Assembly (NCBI GenBank): GCA_030018745.1
Contig: JASEHB010000106.1
Coordinates: forward strand, 1-7,546
Source: Desulfatibacillaceae bacterium
GTDB taxonomy: Bacteria; Desulfobacterota; Desulfobacteria; Desulfobacterales; Desulfatibacillaceae
Length of the DNA stretch: 7,546 bases
Direction of reading: 5' to 3'
Positions 1-7,253 of this stretch are shown one piece after another. Both the position numbers and the translations under genes were made by a program. Every line of letters starts with the position of its first letter. Positions within the stretch are counted from its first letter, which is position 1. The notes beneath the pieces are model-generated. The model was given only the letters and a program-made list of their open reading frames with translations. It searched no databases and was not told where the DNA came from.

Positions 1-1
1 G

Positions 2-871
2 GTGAAAAAGGCCCTTGCAAAGCTGGATTTTCTGGCCGTTATAGATCCTTTTCTCACCCGAACGGCAAGAATGGCCACCGTTGTTCTGCCTGCCTGCCTG
101 TGCTTTGAAAAAACCCAGCTAAACCGCGCATCCATGCGAAACAACCTTGTTATGCTCCAGGATGAAGCCATAAGCCCCGTGGGGATGAGCCGCCCGGACT
201 GGGAAATTGTTTTTGACCTTGCAAAAAAACTTGGGCTTACCGAATTCTTCCCCTGGAAAAGTGTTGAAGATGCCATTGACTTCCAGCTTGCCCCTTCCGG
301 CATAAAGGTGGAGGCACTTCGCAAGAGCCAGCAGGGCATTGCCGCTCAACAGGTGCGATTTGAAAAATATCGCCAGGATGGTTTTGCCACCCCCAGCGGC
401 AAGGTGGAGCTTTTTTCCCAAAGGCTTGCTGATGGCGGCCAGCCGGGAACTCCTTTTGAAAAGGGCTTTGGCAGTCAATCGGTGAGCTTTGAGCAGGAGC
501 TTGGCCAAAACGGGCTTCTGGGCATGAGCGGGGATCGCACAAACTACTTCACCCACAGCCAGTTCCACAATATTGACGCCCTGGCAAAGAGGTGCCCAAA
601 GGCCCAGGCAAACCTGCACAAGGAAGATGCCGCAGAGCGGGGCATAAATGACGGGGACCTGCTGAAAATAAGCACCCCGCGCGGCGAGGTTAAAATGATT
701 GCCCAAATCTCCGATGCTGTGCAAAAGGGCTGGATTCAGCTTGGCTGGGGCTTTGGGGATGCAGACCCAGAGGCAGGCGTCAATCTTCTTACAGATGACA
801 ACCTGCGGGACCCGGTCACCTGCACCCCTTCTGCCAGAAGCTTTTACTGCAAGGTGGAAAAGATTGAGTAA
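2..871 (+). CDS. Molybdopterin-dependent oxidoreductase (DMSO reductase superfamily), C-terminal part, truncated at left edge
   Basis: This is the last ~290 residues of a large molybdoenzyme that binds the molybdenum bis-MGD cofactor and catalyses an oxygen-atom or electron transfer on an unknown substrate. The reading frame is open to the window edge, and the GTG at its first full codon is most likely an internal Val, since the sequence V-K-K-A-L-x-K-L-D-F then VIDPFLTRTA and VVLPA is the familiar mid-protein stretch of this superfamily. A PSGKVELFS motif near residues 131-139 and the C-terminal dinucleotide-binding barrel from about residue 171 (GDRTNYFTHSQFHN, then NLHKEDAAERGINDGDLLKI, ending NLLTDDNLRDPVTCTPSARSF) support the call. 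In VVLPA the usual preceding Asp (ADVVLPA) is Thr. The N-terminal half, which would carry any Fe-S cluster and the Mo ligand, is missing, so the substrate (formate, polysulfide, thiosulfate and others are all possible) cannot be assigned. It ends with TAA, 265 bases before the efflux operon, and need not be functionally linked to it. Confidence 0.9.
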   Translation: MKKALAKLDFLAVIDPFLTRTARMATVVLPACLCFEKTQLNRASMRNNLVMLQDEAISPVGMSRPDWEIVFDLAKKLGLTEFFPWKSVEDAIDFQLAPSGIKVEALRKSQQGIAAQQVRFEKYRQDGFATPSGKVELFSQRLADGGQPGTPFEKGFGSQSVSFEQELGQNGLLGMSGDRTNYFTHSQFHNIDALAKRCPKAQANLHKEDAAERGINDGDLLKISTPRGEVKMIAQISDAVQKGWIQLGWGFGDADPEAGVNLLTDDNLRDPVTCTPSARSFYCKVEKIE

Positions 872-987
872 AGACAGTTAAAAGGCATCCGTTTTTGCCC
901 CGCAGCAGCACATTCTTTTTGGTCATATCTGTTGATGCCCGAATCTTGTAAACCAATATCCCGCCTCTCCCGTCTTACTGTTATGAA

Positions 988-1019
988 GCATTTTTGCGGA
1001 AAGTTAGGGCCAAAAATGC
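988..1019. promoter_or_regulatory. Perfect 9-bp inverted repeat upstream of the efflux operon
   Basis: GCATTTTTG at 988-996 is exactly complementary to CAAAAATGC at 1011-1019, with a 14-base spacer. It lies about 120-150 bases before the start of the outer-membrane factor gene. It could be a regulator-binding dyad, or a stem in the leader or trailer transcript. There is no T-run directly after the second arm, which argues against a classical terminator in the + direction. Function is inferred from position only. Confidence 0.45.
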
Positions 1020-1028
1020 CTGTACTGT

Positions 1029-1042
1029 GTTATCCTGATAAC
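1029..1042. promoter_or_regulatory. Perfect 14-bp palindrome (GTTATC-CT-GATAAC), candidate operator
   Basis: GTTATC at 1029-1034 and GATAAC at 1037-1042 form a 6-2-6 dyad, a size typical of sites bound by small dimeric repressors such as those of the TetR or MarR families. It sits about 95 bases upstream of the GTG start of the efflux operon and only 9 bases after the preceding inverted repeat. No regulator gene is in the window, so the binding protein is unknown and the role is inference from shape and position. Confidence 0.4.
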
Positions 1043-1136
1043 CGTTGCCGCAAGGCTGGCAAAAAGATTGACCAAAAGCCCTTTGACCACTGGCAGGCAT
1101 TAACAAACGACCCCACAAGAATTTTGACGGGCAAGA

Positions 1137-2525
1137 GTGAAAAAACTCCTTTTTATTCTAATTGCTGTTTTATGCCTTGTACTGACAGGCTGTCGGCCCT
1201 TCACGCCGGAGCCTTTTTCCTATGATAGCCTCGCCCTGCCCCAGGAATATGCCCCAGGCCCAGGTATGGAAATACCTTCAACAGACTGGTGGCTGGATTT
1301 TAATGACAAGGGACTGGCGCTTTTAATGGAAAAAGCGCTGGAGGACAACTTTGCCATTGCAAAGGCAATGGCTCGCCTTGCCCAGGCAAGAGCCTCGGCA
1401 GTTGTGGCCGGGGCGGCACTTTCCCCGCAGATCCAGGCCGGAGCAGGAACAGCATTTTCACGCAGGCTTTCAGATGACGGCCCTTCAACAGAGAGATATT
1501 CGCTCAACTTTCTGGCCTCTTATGAAATTGACCTCTGGGGGCGGCTTGGCTCGCTCAAGGAGGCGGCTCTTCTGGAAGCACTCCAAGCCCAGGAGGCCGT
1601 TGGGGCTGCAACTGTTACCGTCAGCGCCCAGGTTGTTGAAAACTGGATTTATCTTATCTATCAGAAAGCCCTTCTGTCCCTTTTGGAAGAGCAGCTTGAA
1701 ACAAACCAAAAAACCCAGGAGCTTTTGGAGTTCCGCTTTGCCCACGCCCTTGCAAGCGCGCTGGATGTGCTCCAGCAACGCCAGGCTGTTGAGCAGGTAC
1801 TCGCGCAAATCCCCCTGGCCAGGGCCGAAGAAAAACGCCTTGCCAACTCACTGGCCTTTCTTTTGGGTCAGATTCCCCAAGACCTTGACATGGAAATTCC
1901 CGGCTCCCTGCCAGCGCCCTCTCCCCTGCCGGAAAATGGAATCCCCCTTAATTTTATTGCCGCAAGGCCGGATGTTCAGTCAGCCCGATTAAGCCTGGAA
2001 AGCGCCCAATGGCGCCATGCAGCGGCAAAAGCCGCAAGGCTGCCAGCCCTTTCCATCACAGCCGGGGCAGGCAGCGAGGCCGCCAGGTTTAACGAGGTGC
2101 TCGACAACTGGATAGCAAACCTTGGGGCAAATCTTCTGGCTCCGGTTTTTGACAACAGGCGGCGGGCGGCCCAGGTGGATCTGGAAGCTGCTGCCATTGA
2201 GGAAAGGTTTGCTGATTTTCGCAGCACCCTTTTTGTTGCCATTGTTGAAACCCAAAATGCCCTGGCGGACCGTGAGGGCCTTCTTGAGCAGATTGAAGCC
2301 CTGGAAAGGGAGTTAAATGCCGCCACAAGGGTTTTTGAAGAGGCAAACCAGAGGTTTGCAAGAGGGGTGAATGACTATCTGCCCGTCATCACGGCTCTTT
2401 TGACAGTCCAGCGCCTGGAAAGAAGCATACTGCAAAGGCAGGCCGGGCTTCTGGCAAACAGGATAGCCCTGCACAGGGCGCTTGGGGGCGTGAGGTTGGC
2501 CCAAACCGGGCAGGCAGACCGTTGA
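1137..2525 (+). CDS. Outer-membrane efflux lipoprotein, NodT/OprM-type (TolC-like channel)
   Basis: This 462-residue protein is the outer-membrane channel of a tripartite pump; trimers of this family form a barrel plus a periplasmic alpha-helical tunnel. The N-terminus is a lipoprotein signal: two Lys, a hydrophobic stretch, then lipobox L-T-G-C with the lipidated Cys at residue 19. Family motifs follow in order: DWWLDF at 50-55, a first helical repeat with ARLAQARASA, YEIDLWGRL at 129-137, then the second repeat with ARPDVQSARLSLESA from 276, PVFDNRRRAAQ from 336, and a final helix ending in VITALLTVQRLERS. Length matches the family. The start is GTG at 1137: an in-frame TGA at 1125-1127 leaves no earlier start, and the next Met (44) would remove the signal peptide. 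The ribosome-binding site is weak (GGGCAAGA). It is the first gene of the operon, 86 bases before the adaptor; this order is less common than adaptor-permease-channel. Confidence 0.95.
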   Translation: MKKLLFILIAVLCLVLTGCRPFTPEPFSYDSLALPQEYAPGPGMEIPSTDWWLDFNDKGLALLMEKALEDNFAIAKAMARLAQARASAVVAGAALSPQIQAGAGTAFSRRLSDDGPSTERYSLNFLASYEIDLWGRLGSLKEAALLEALQAQEAVGAATVTVSAQVVENWIYLIYQKALLSLLEEQLETNQKTQELLEFRFAHALASALDVLQQRQAVEQVLAQIPLARAEEKRLANSLAFLLGQIPQDLDMEIPGSLPAPSPLPENGIPLNFIAARPDVQSARLSLESAQWRHAAAKAARLPALSITAGAGSEAARFNEVLDNWIANLGANLLAPVFDNRRRAAQVDLEAAAIEERFADFRSTLFVAIVETQNALADREGLLEQIEALERELNAATRVFEEANQRFARGVNDYLPVITALLTVQRLERSILQRQAGLLANRIALHRALGGVRLAQTGQADR

Positions 2526-2544
2526 TTGCCGCCCTTATTAATCC

Positions 2545-2573
2545 GCAAGGCAGGCAATATAAAGCAGCCTTGC
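2545..2573 (+). other. Intercistronic hairpin between channel and adaptor genes
   Basis: GCAAGGC at 2545-2551 pairs perfectly with GCCTTGC at 2567-2573 around a 15-base loop. It lies in the 86-base gap, 19 bases after the channel stop codon and 38 bases before the adaptor ATG. No T-run follows, so it is not a standard terminator; it might shield the upstream message from decay or tune expression of the two downstream genes. Role is inference. Confidence 0.4.
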
Positions 2574-2611
2574 CGTTAAAGTCATGCAGCCCGAAAGAGG
2601 CCTAAAGAAAC

Positions 2612-3913
2612 ATGAATCAACAAACAACTCCTTCCAGCAGCAGCGCAGCAGACAGAGCGGAAAACCACTTTCCACCGCCCCTGCCTTTAAGAGTCAAGCT
2701 TCTGCGCCTGTTTTGCGTCCTTCTTCTTCTTGGGGCAGGCGCAGGGCTTTGGTTTTATTTTACATCAACAGGCCCAAAAGCAAGGCAAATAACCCCGCCT
2801 GTGCGGGCAATTCTTGTGGAAGCAATCACCCTTGAGCAAAAAAGCCTGCCCATTGCCATAGAAACCACCGGCACGGTGATTCCCGCCCGCGAGCTTGTTC
2901 TTAAAAGCCGGGTGGCAGGCCAGATTATGGAGGTTCACGACAATTTTGTTCCCGGCGGATTTCTCCGCGCAGGCCAGCGCATACTTTCCATAGACCCCAA
3001 GGATTACCAGCTTGCCGTGGCTGCCAGGGAAAGGGACCTTGTGGAGGCGCGCTACAAGCTTGAGCTTGAGATGGGGCATCAGGCTGTGGCGGCAAGGGAG
3101 TGGGAGATGCTTGGCAGCTCCATAAAGCAGGATGTGGATAAAAACCTTGCCTTGAGAAAGCCGCACCTTGAAAAGGCTCTTGCTGATGTTGATGCAGCCA
3201 AAGCAGCCCTGGAAAAAGCCAGGCTTGATCTTGCCCGCACCGTAGTGGAGGCCCCCTTCAATGCTGTTGTGCAGGAGCGTTTGGTAACAAAAGGCAGCCA
3301 GGTGGCTGCCCACGAATCCCTTGCAAAGCTTGTGGATACAGATTCATTTTACATACAGGCTTCCGTTACCCTTGCCCAGCTTGCCAGAATTGCCCCCTAC
3401 GGCGAGAAGGGCTACGGGCCGAATGCGCCCAAAGCCAGCGTTTTTGTGCAAGGCAATCCAGAGCCAAGAAGTGCAAGGCTTGTCAAAATACTGCCGGATC
3501 TCTCCCCGGAAGGCCGTCTTGCAAGGGTTCTTGTGGAAGTCAAAGACCCCCTTAAACTTGAAAACCAGCCCCTCCCCTCCCCTGCCCTGTTAATAGGCCA
3601 GTTTGTGAGGGTGACCATTGAAGGCCAGCTTATTGAAGGCGTTTTTCCCATTCCCCGCACAGCTTTTAGGGATGGCGCCACAATATGGATTGCAGACCCG
3701 GACAACCGCCTTGAAATCCGCCCTGTCGAGCCGGTTTACAGCGATTCGGGCTTTGTTTTCGTGCGCCAGGGGCTTGAAGAAGGCGAAAGGCTCATTGTTT
3801 CCGATATCCCAGCGCCTGTGCCGGGCCTGGCCCTTCGCTTTGCAGGCGAAGCCAGCCCCGATGAACCAGGAAGGGGCAAAGGGAAAAACCCCGGTCAGGG
3901 GCCTAATCCATGA
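2612..3913 (+). CDS. Periplasmic adaptor (membrane fusion protein) of an RND efflux pump, HlyD/AcrA family
   Basis: This 433-residue protein links the inner-membrane permease to the outer-membrane channel. After a Ser/Pro-rich cytoplasmic N-terminus, one hydrophobic segment at about 30-50 anchors it in the inner membrane. The first half of the lipoyl (barrel-sandwich) domain spans about 87-135 (GTVIPARELVLKSRVAGQI, then GQRILSIDPKDYQ). A charged alpha-hairpin/coiled coil covers about 136-206 (AARERDLVEARYKLELE; ADVDAAKAALEKARLDL). The lipoyl second half is TVVEAPFNAVVQERLVTKGSQV, followed by beta-barrel and membrane-proximal domains (LLIGQFVRVTIEGQ; FPIPRTAFRDGATIWI; VRQGLEEGERLIVS). The C-terminus is a Gly/Pro/Lys-rich tail with no assigned role. 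The ATG at 2612 is the first possible start after an in-frame TAA at 2603-2605, with AAAGAGG at 2594-2600 as a distant Shine-Dalgarno sequence. The stop overlaps the permease start by four bases, implying translational coupling. The substrate is unknown. Confidence 0.95.
   Translation: MNQQTTPSSSSAADRAENHFPPPLPLRVKLLRLFCVLLLLGAGAGLWFYFTSTGPKARQITPPVRAILVEAITLEQKSLPIAIETTGTVIPARELVLKSRVAGQIMEVHDNFVPGGFLRAGQRILSIDPKDYQLAVAARERDLVEARYKLELEMGHQAVAAREWEMLGSSIKQDVDKNLALRKPHLEKALADVDAAKAALEKARLDLARTVVEAPFNAVVQERLVTKGSQVAAHESLAKLVDTDSFYIQASVTLAQLARIAPYGEKGYGPNAPKASVFVQGNPEPRSARLVKILPDLSPEGRLARVLVEVKDPLKLENQPLPSPALLIGQFVRVTIEGQLIEGVFPIPRTAFRDGATIWIADPDNRLEIRPVEPVYSDSGFVFVRQGLEEGERLIVSDIPAPVPGLALRFAGEASPDEPGRGKGKNPGQGPNP
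3897..3901 (+). promoter_or_regulatory. Ribosome-binding site of the RND permease, inside the adaptor gene
   Basis: AGGGG lies eight bases before the ATG at 3910. An in-frame TAA at 3904-3906 excludes any earlier start for the permease, so this site and the ATGA overlap fix its N-terminus. Confidence 0.6.
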
Positions 3914-6900
3914 ACAAAACCTCCAAAACAGATATTCCAAAAGGCCCCATTGCATGGATGGCGGGTAACAGCGTTGTGGCAAACCTGCTCATGGCGCTTT
4001 TTCTGGTGGGCGGCTTCATCTGGGCAGGGCAAATCCGCCAGGAGCTTTTTCCCGAATCCGAGCCAAACCGAGTTGCCGTGAGCGTGGCCTACCCCGGCGC
4101 AAGCCCCCAGGAGGTTGAGCAGGGCATAATCCTTGCCGTGGAGCAGGCCATACAGGGCCTTGACGGAGCAGGCGAAATTGTCTCCACAGCCAGGGAGGGC
4201 AGCGGCACGGTGAGCGTGGAAGTGCTTGATGGCTCAAGCGTGGACAAGCTCTCCCAGGATATCCAAAACGAAGTCAACCGCATAAGCACGCTGCCTGTTG
4301 ATTCCGAGCGGCCCAGGGTCTCCGTACCCACCCGGCGCAGGGATGTTCTGGCCCTTGTGGTTTACGGGCAGGTGGATGAGCACATCCTAAAGGAAAGCGC
4401 CCAGCAGCTTGAAGCAGCCCTGCTTGCAGACGAGGGCATAAGCCAGGTGGAGATAACCGGTGGCCGGGATCTTGAAATTGCCATCGAAATCTCAAAAGAC
4501 GCCCTTTTGTCCCACAACCTCACCCTGGCAGAGGTGGCCTCGCGCATAAGGGCCGCAGCAGTTGAGTCTTCGGGCGGAGGAGTGAAAACCGATTCCGGGG
4601 AAATTCTTCTGCGCATAACAGAGCGCCGGGACAAGGGCGTGGACTTTGCGCGCCTGCCCATCATAACTGCTGCTGACGGCTCGCTGGTATTGCTGGAGGA
4701 CATCGCCACCATAACAGACGGCTTTGAGGACACCGATGTCCGCTCCCTTTTCAACGGGCAGCCCGCCCTGCTGGTGGAGGTTTTCCGTGTTGGCTCCCAA
4801 ACGCCCATAAGCGTTTCAGCAGCAGCCCGCACAATTCTGGAGGAATTTAAGCAAAGCCTTCCGCCGGGCGTTTTTGTGGATATACAGCGCGACCGCTCGG
4901 AGTTCTATCAGCAGCGGCTTAACATGCTGCTCAAAAACGCCTACATAGGCTTGAGCCTGGTGCTCATCTTTTTAGGCCTTTTTCTTGAAGCCAGGCTTGC
5001 CTTCTGGGTGGCCGTAGGCATTCCCGTTTCTTTTTTGGGGTCCCTGCTCATCCTGCCCTGGTTTGGCGTAACCATTAACATGATAAGCCTTTTTGCCTTT
5101 ATCATAGCGCTTGGAATAGTTGTGGATGATGCAGTTGTGGTGGGCGAAAATGTTTATTCCCTGCGGCAAAAGGGCATGGGTTTTCTGGAATCTGCCATAA
5201 CAGGAACCCGGCAGGTGGCCATGCCCGTTGTTTTCAGCGTGCTCACAAACATTGTGGCCTTTATGCCCCTGCTTTTTGTGAGCGGCTGGCTTGGCCAGGC
5301 ATTTGTCGCCATACCCTTTGTGGTGATGACTGTTTTTTCAGTGGCCCTTGTGGAATGCCTTTTCATTTTGCCCGCGCACCTGGGCTGGCAGAAGAAAAAG
5401 CGCCCCTGGGGGCCTTTTGCCTGGCTTGCGCGCATACAGCAGGGCTTTGGCAGGCGCTTCATGGCCTTTGTGCACAAGGTTTATGCACCCTTTCTGGAAT
5501 TCTGCCTACAGCGCCGCTATATAACCCTTGCTGCTGCATTACTGGTGCTTGCAGCCACGGCAGGCTTTGTACAGAGCGGGCGAATGGGCATGACGCTCAT
5601 GCCGCGCATGGAGTCGGACTTTGCTTTCGTGGAAGGCGCGCTGCCCTTCGGCTCGCCCGTGGCCCGCACCGAGGCGGTAATGGAAACGCTTCTGCAATCC
5701 GCCCAAAAGGTGATTGACAATAACGGCGGGGATCAATTGGTCAAGGGCATCTACAGCAACATCAACGGTCATGCGCTTGACATCCGCATATATCTCACAG
5801 ACCCGGATATAAGGCCCATAAGCACAAGGGAGTTCATCCGCCAATGGCGGGAGTACACGGGCGAGATTCCCGGCATGGAGCGCTTGAGCCTTCAGGCAGA
5901 CCGGGGGGGCATGGGCGGCGGAGCAGCCCTTACCATTGAGATAAGGCATTCCAGCATAGAAATTCTTGAAGAGGCCGCCCTGAAACTGGCTGACGCCTTG
6001 AGCGGCTTTGACGGAGTCACGGATGTGGATTCCGGGCTTAGCCCAGGCAAGCGGCAGATGGATTTCACCCTGCGCCCGGAAGGCAAATCCGCAGGCATAA
6101 CCGCCCAAAGCGCGGCCCAGCAGGTGCGCCACGCTTTCTACGGGGCAACTGCCCTTCGCCAGCAGCGCGGCCACAACGAGGTGAGCGTTATGGTGCGCCT
6201 GCCTGCAGAAGAGCGAGCCAGCGCTTATGACATCGAAAAATTCCTTCTGGCCACGCCCTCCGGCGGATGGATTCCCCTTGCCGAAGCCGTGAACATGGAA
6301 GAAGGCCGCTCATACACCAGCATAAACCGCAGGGATGGCCGCAGAATTCTCACCGCAGGCGCAGACATTGACCCGCCCCGCCAGGAAGCCTGGGTGGTAA
6401 GCGCCCTTGTCAGCGAGGTCTTCCCCAAAATCGCAGCAGACTACCCCGGCCTTTCCTTTGAGTTTGTGGGCAGGCAGGCGGATATGGCCCAAAGCATCCG
6501 CGAGCTTTTTACGGGCCTGGGCATTGCCCTTATTGTCATGTATGCCATGCTGGCAATACCGCTGCGCAGCTACAGCCAGCCTGCCATCATAATGACAGCC
6601 ATACCATTTGGCATTGTGGGCGCAGTCATAGGCCATCTTATCCTTGGCTACGGAATGTCGGTGATGAGCCTCTTTGGCATTGTGGCCCTCTCCGGGGTTG
6701 TCATCAACAACGCCCTTCTGCTCATAGACTTTGCCAACCGCGCCCAGGCCCAGGGCAGCACGCCCCACGATGCCATTGCCGCATCCGCTGTCGCCCGCTT
6801 CCGGCCCGTTGTGCTCACCACCCTCACCACCTTTGGGGGCCTAGGCCCCATGATATTTGAAACAAGCCGCCAGGCCCGCTTCGTCATCCCCATGGCCGTA

Positions 6901-7005
6901 TCGCTTGGCTTTGGCATCCTCTTTGCCACCATCATAACCCTTGTGCTCGTTCCCTGCCTGTTTCTATCCGCCAGAGACATAAAAGACGCCCTGGCGCTGG
7001 AGTAG
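3910..7005 (+). CDS. RND-family efflux permease (AcrB/HAE-1-like), inner membrane
   Basis: This 1031-residue protein is the proton-driven pump; family members are trimers that take substrate from periplasm or membrane and pass it to the channel. The standard two-fold layout is visible: TM1 at ~21-40, a large periplasmic loop (ELFPESEPNRVAVSVAYPGASPQEVEQ), TM2-6 at ~343-490, a cytoplasmic link with Lys-rich QKKKRP, TM7 at ~536-556, the second periplasmic loop, and TM8-12 at ~866-1014. TM4 carries GIVVDDAVVVGEN with Asp406-Asp407, matching AcrB D407/D408. TM11 keeps Arg963 (R971) and Thr970 (T978). TM10 reads GVVINNALLLIDF, so Asn933 stands where AcrB has Lys940. Length is close to AcrB (1049). 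From memory, V-V-I/V-N-N/D in TM10 is shared by a distinct RND clade paired with adaptors like the one upstream, so this looks like a subfamily trait and not decay. It does not show heavy-metal (CusA/CzcA) hallmarks that I can recognise. Drug, dye, lipid or solvent export are all possible. Confidence 0.96.
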   Translation: MNKTSKTDIPKGPIAWMAGNSVVANLLMALFLVGGFIWAGQIRQELFPESEPNRVAVSVAYPGASPQEVEQGIILAVEQAIQGLDGAGEIVSTAREGSGTVSVEVLDGSSVDKLSQDIQNEVNRISTLPVDSERPRVSVPTRRRDVLALVVYGQVDEHILKESAQQLEAALLADEGISQVEITGGRDLEIAIEISKDALLSHNLTLAEVASRIRAAAVESSGGGVKTDSGEILLRITERRDKGVDFARLPIITAADGSLVLLEDIATITDGFEDTDVRSLFNGQPALLVEVFRVGSQTPISVSAAARTILEEFKQSLPPGVFVDIQRDRSEFYQQRLNMLLKNAYIGLSLVLIFLGLFLEARLAFWVAVGIPVSFLGSLLILPWFGVTINMISLFAFIIALGIVVDDAVVVGENVYSLRQKGMGFLESAITGTRQVAMPVVFSVLTNIVAFMPLLFVSGWLGQAFVAIPFVVMTVFSVALVECLFILPAHLGWQKKKRPWGPFAWLARIQQGFGRRFMAFVHKVYAPFLEFCLQRRYITLAAALLVLAATAGFVQSGRMGMTLMPRMESDFAFVEGALPFGSPVARTEAVMETLLQSAQKVIDNNGGDQLVKGIYSNINGHALDIRIYLTDPDIRPISTREFIRQWREYTGEIPGMERLSLQADRGGMGGGAALTIEIRHSSIEILEEAALKLADALSGFDGVTDVDSGLSPGKRQMDFTLRPEGKSAGITAQSAAQQVRHAFYGATALRQQRGHNEVSVMVRLPAEERASAYDIEKFLLATPSGGWIPLAEAVNMEEGRSYTSINRRDGRRILTAGADIDPPRQEAWVVSALVSEVFPKIAADYPGLSFEFVGRQADMAQSIRELFTGLGIALIVMYAMLAIPLRSYSQPAIIMTAIPFGIVGAVIGHLILGYGMSVMSLFGIVALSGVVINNALLLIDFANRAQAQGSTPHDAIAASAVARFRPVVLTTLTTFGGLGPMIFETSRQARFVIPMAVSLGFGILFATIITLVLVPCLFLSARDIKDALALE

Positions 7006-7031
7006 GGGACAGAAAAGAACAGCAATGGATA

Positions 7032-7053
7032 AAATCCTTAATTAACTGGATTT
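7032..7053 (+). terminator. Weak A/T-rich hairpin after the efflux operon
   Basis: AAATCC at 7032-7037 pairs with GGATTT at 7048-7053 around a 10-base loop, 27 bases after the permease stop; the second arm ends in TTT and is followed by ATTT. The stem is short and A/T-rich, so termination here is only possible. The repeats from 7080 onward may provide stronger 3' structure for the transcript. Confidence 0.25.
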
Positions 7054-7079
7054 ATTTACAGCGAGAAACCTTTTATGCT

Positions 7080-7107
7080 GTCATTCCCGCGCAGGCTTTG
7101 AATCCAG
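7080..7107. repeat. Degenerate copy of a short palindromic (REP-like) element
   Basis: GTCATTCCCGCGCAGGC followed by TTTGAATCCAG matches the intact copy at 7471-7497 across GTCAT-CCCGCGCAGGC and ATCCAG, but the right arm has TTTGA where the intact copy has GGGC, so the stem is broken down to ATTC/GAAT plus little else. The pattern (TCATTCCCGC…ATCCAG) resembles short extragenic palindromes that are widespread in bacteria. It is the first repeat after the efflux operon. Confidence 0.7.
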
Positions 7108-7120
7108 TCAGGCAGTCAAG

Positions 7121-7163
7121 GTAGGTTGGGTGGTTCTTGTGCGAAGCGCAAGGTTCACCCAAC
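7121..7163. repeat. Imperfect palindrome with GTTGGGTG/CACCCAAC arms; start repeated at window end
   Basis: Outer arms GTTGGGTG (7125-7132) and CACCCAAC (7156-7163) are exactly complementary. Inside them TGCG-AAG-CGCA (7140-7150) can form a second small stem, so the element could fold into a long interrupted hairpin. The 18 bases 7121-7138 recur exactly at 7529-7546. The GTAGGTTGGGT…ACCCAAC theme resembles intergenic palindromes known from many bacteria; a link to REP-type transposases is inference. Confidence 0.75.
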
Positions 7164-7189
7164 AATTTGGCTCCCTTGCTTCAAAACTT

Positions 7190-7227
7190 GTGCGCCTTGC
7201 ATACGCACCACCTGGAGCCGCCCTGTA
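7190..7227. repeat. GC-rich direct repeat, copy 1
   Basis: GTGCGCCTTGC (7190-7200), a 10-base variable stretch, then CCTGGAGCCGCCCTGTA (7211-7227). Both blocks recur exactly, in the same order and orientation and almost the same spacing, at 7314-7350. Confidence 0.75.
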
Positions 7228-7253
7228 AGTTTGGGGTTGGGGGAAGGGCTGCG

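Larger units (their letters stand above)
872..1136. other. Intergenic region between the molybdoenzyme gene and the efflux operon
   Basis: These 265 bases hold no convincing gene. An open frame that begins near 932 runs through it into the next gene in the wrong frame; its product is low-complexity in character, rich in Cys/Lys/Pro, and resembles nothing I know. The region should contain the promoter of the efflux operon. I see TTGACC hexamers at 1068-1073 and 1083-1088 but no convincing -10 box at the right distance, so no promoter is assigned. Two clear dyads, listed separately, are the main structure here. A short GGCA/TGCC pair around 884-899, just after the upstream stop codon, is too weak to call a terminator. 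Confidence 0.7.

Noticed and set aside
119..724. Long antisense open frame opposite the molybdoenzyme
   Set aside because: The sense strand encodes clear molybdopterin-binding motifs; the antisense product has no recognisable family.
1068..1105. Sigma-70 promoter using TTGACC at 1068 or 1083
   Set aside because: No acceptable -10 hexamer lies 16-18 bases downstream of either hexamer.
932..1225. 97-codon open frame in the gap before the efflux operon
   Set aside because: It overlaps the signal-peptide region of the channel gene in another frame, its product has no recognisable family or domain order, and the channel gene start is fixed by an in-frame stop and lipobox.
4362..4832. Antisense open frames opposite the RND permease
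   Set aside because: They are shadows of a well-conserved gene; the products are Ser/Arg/Ala-rich as expected from reverse reading of biased codons.
3910..7005. Heavy-metal (CusA/CzcA) type permease
   Set aside because: The TM4 Asp pair, FPESEPNRVAV entry motif and partner adaptor fit hydrophobe/amphiphile exporters; I see no Met-rich or His-rich metal-relay segments in the permease or adaptor.
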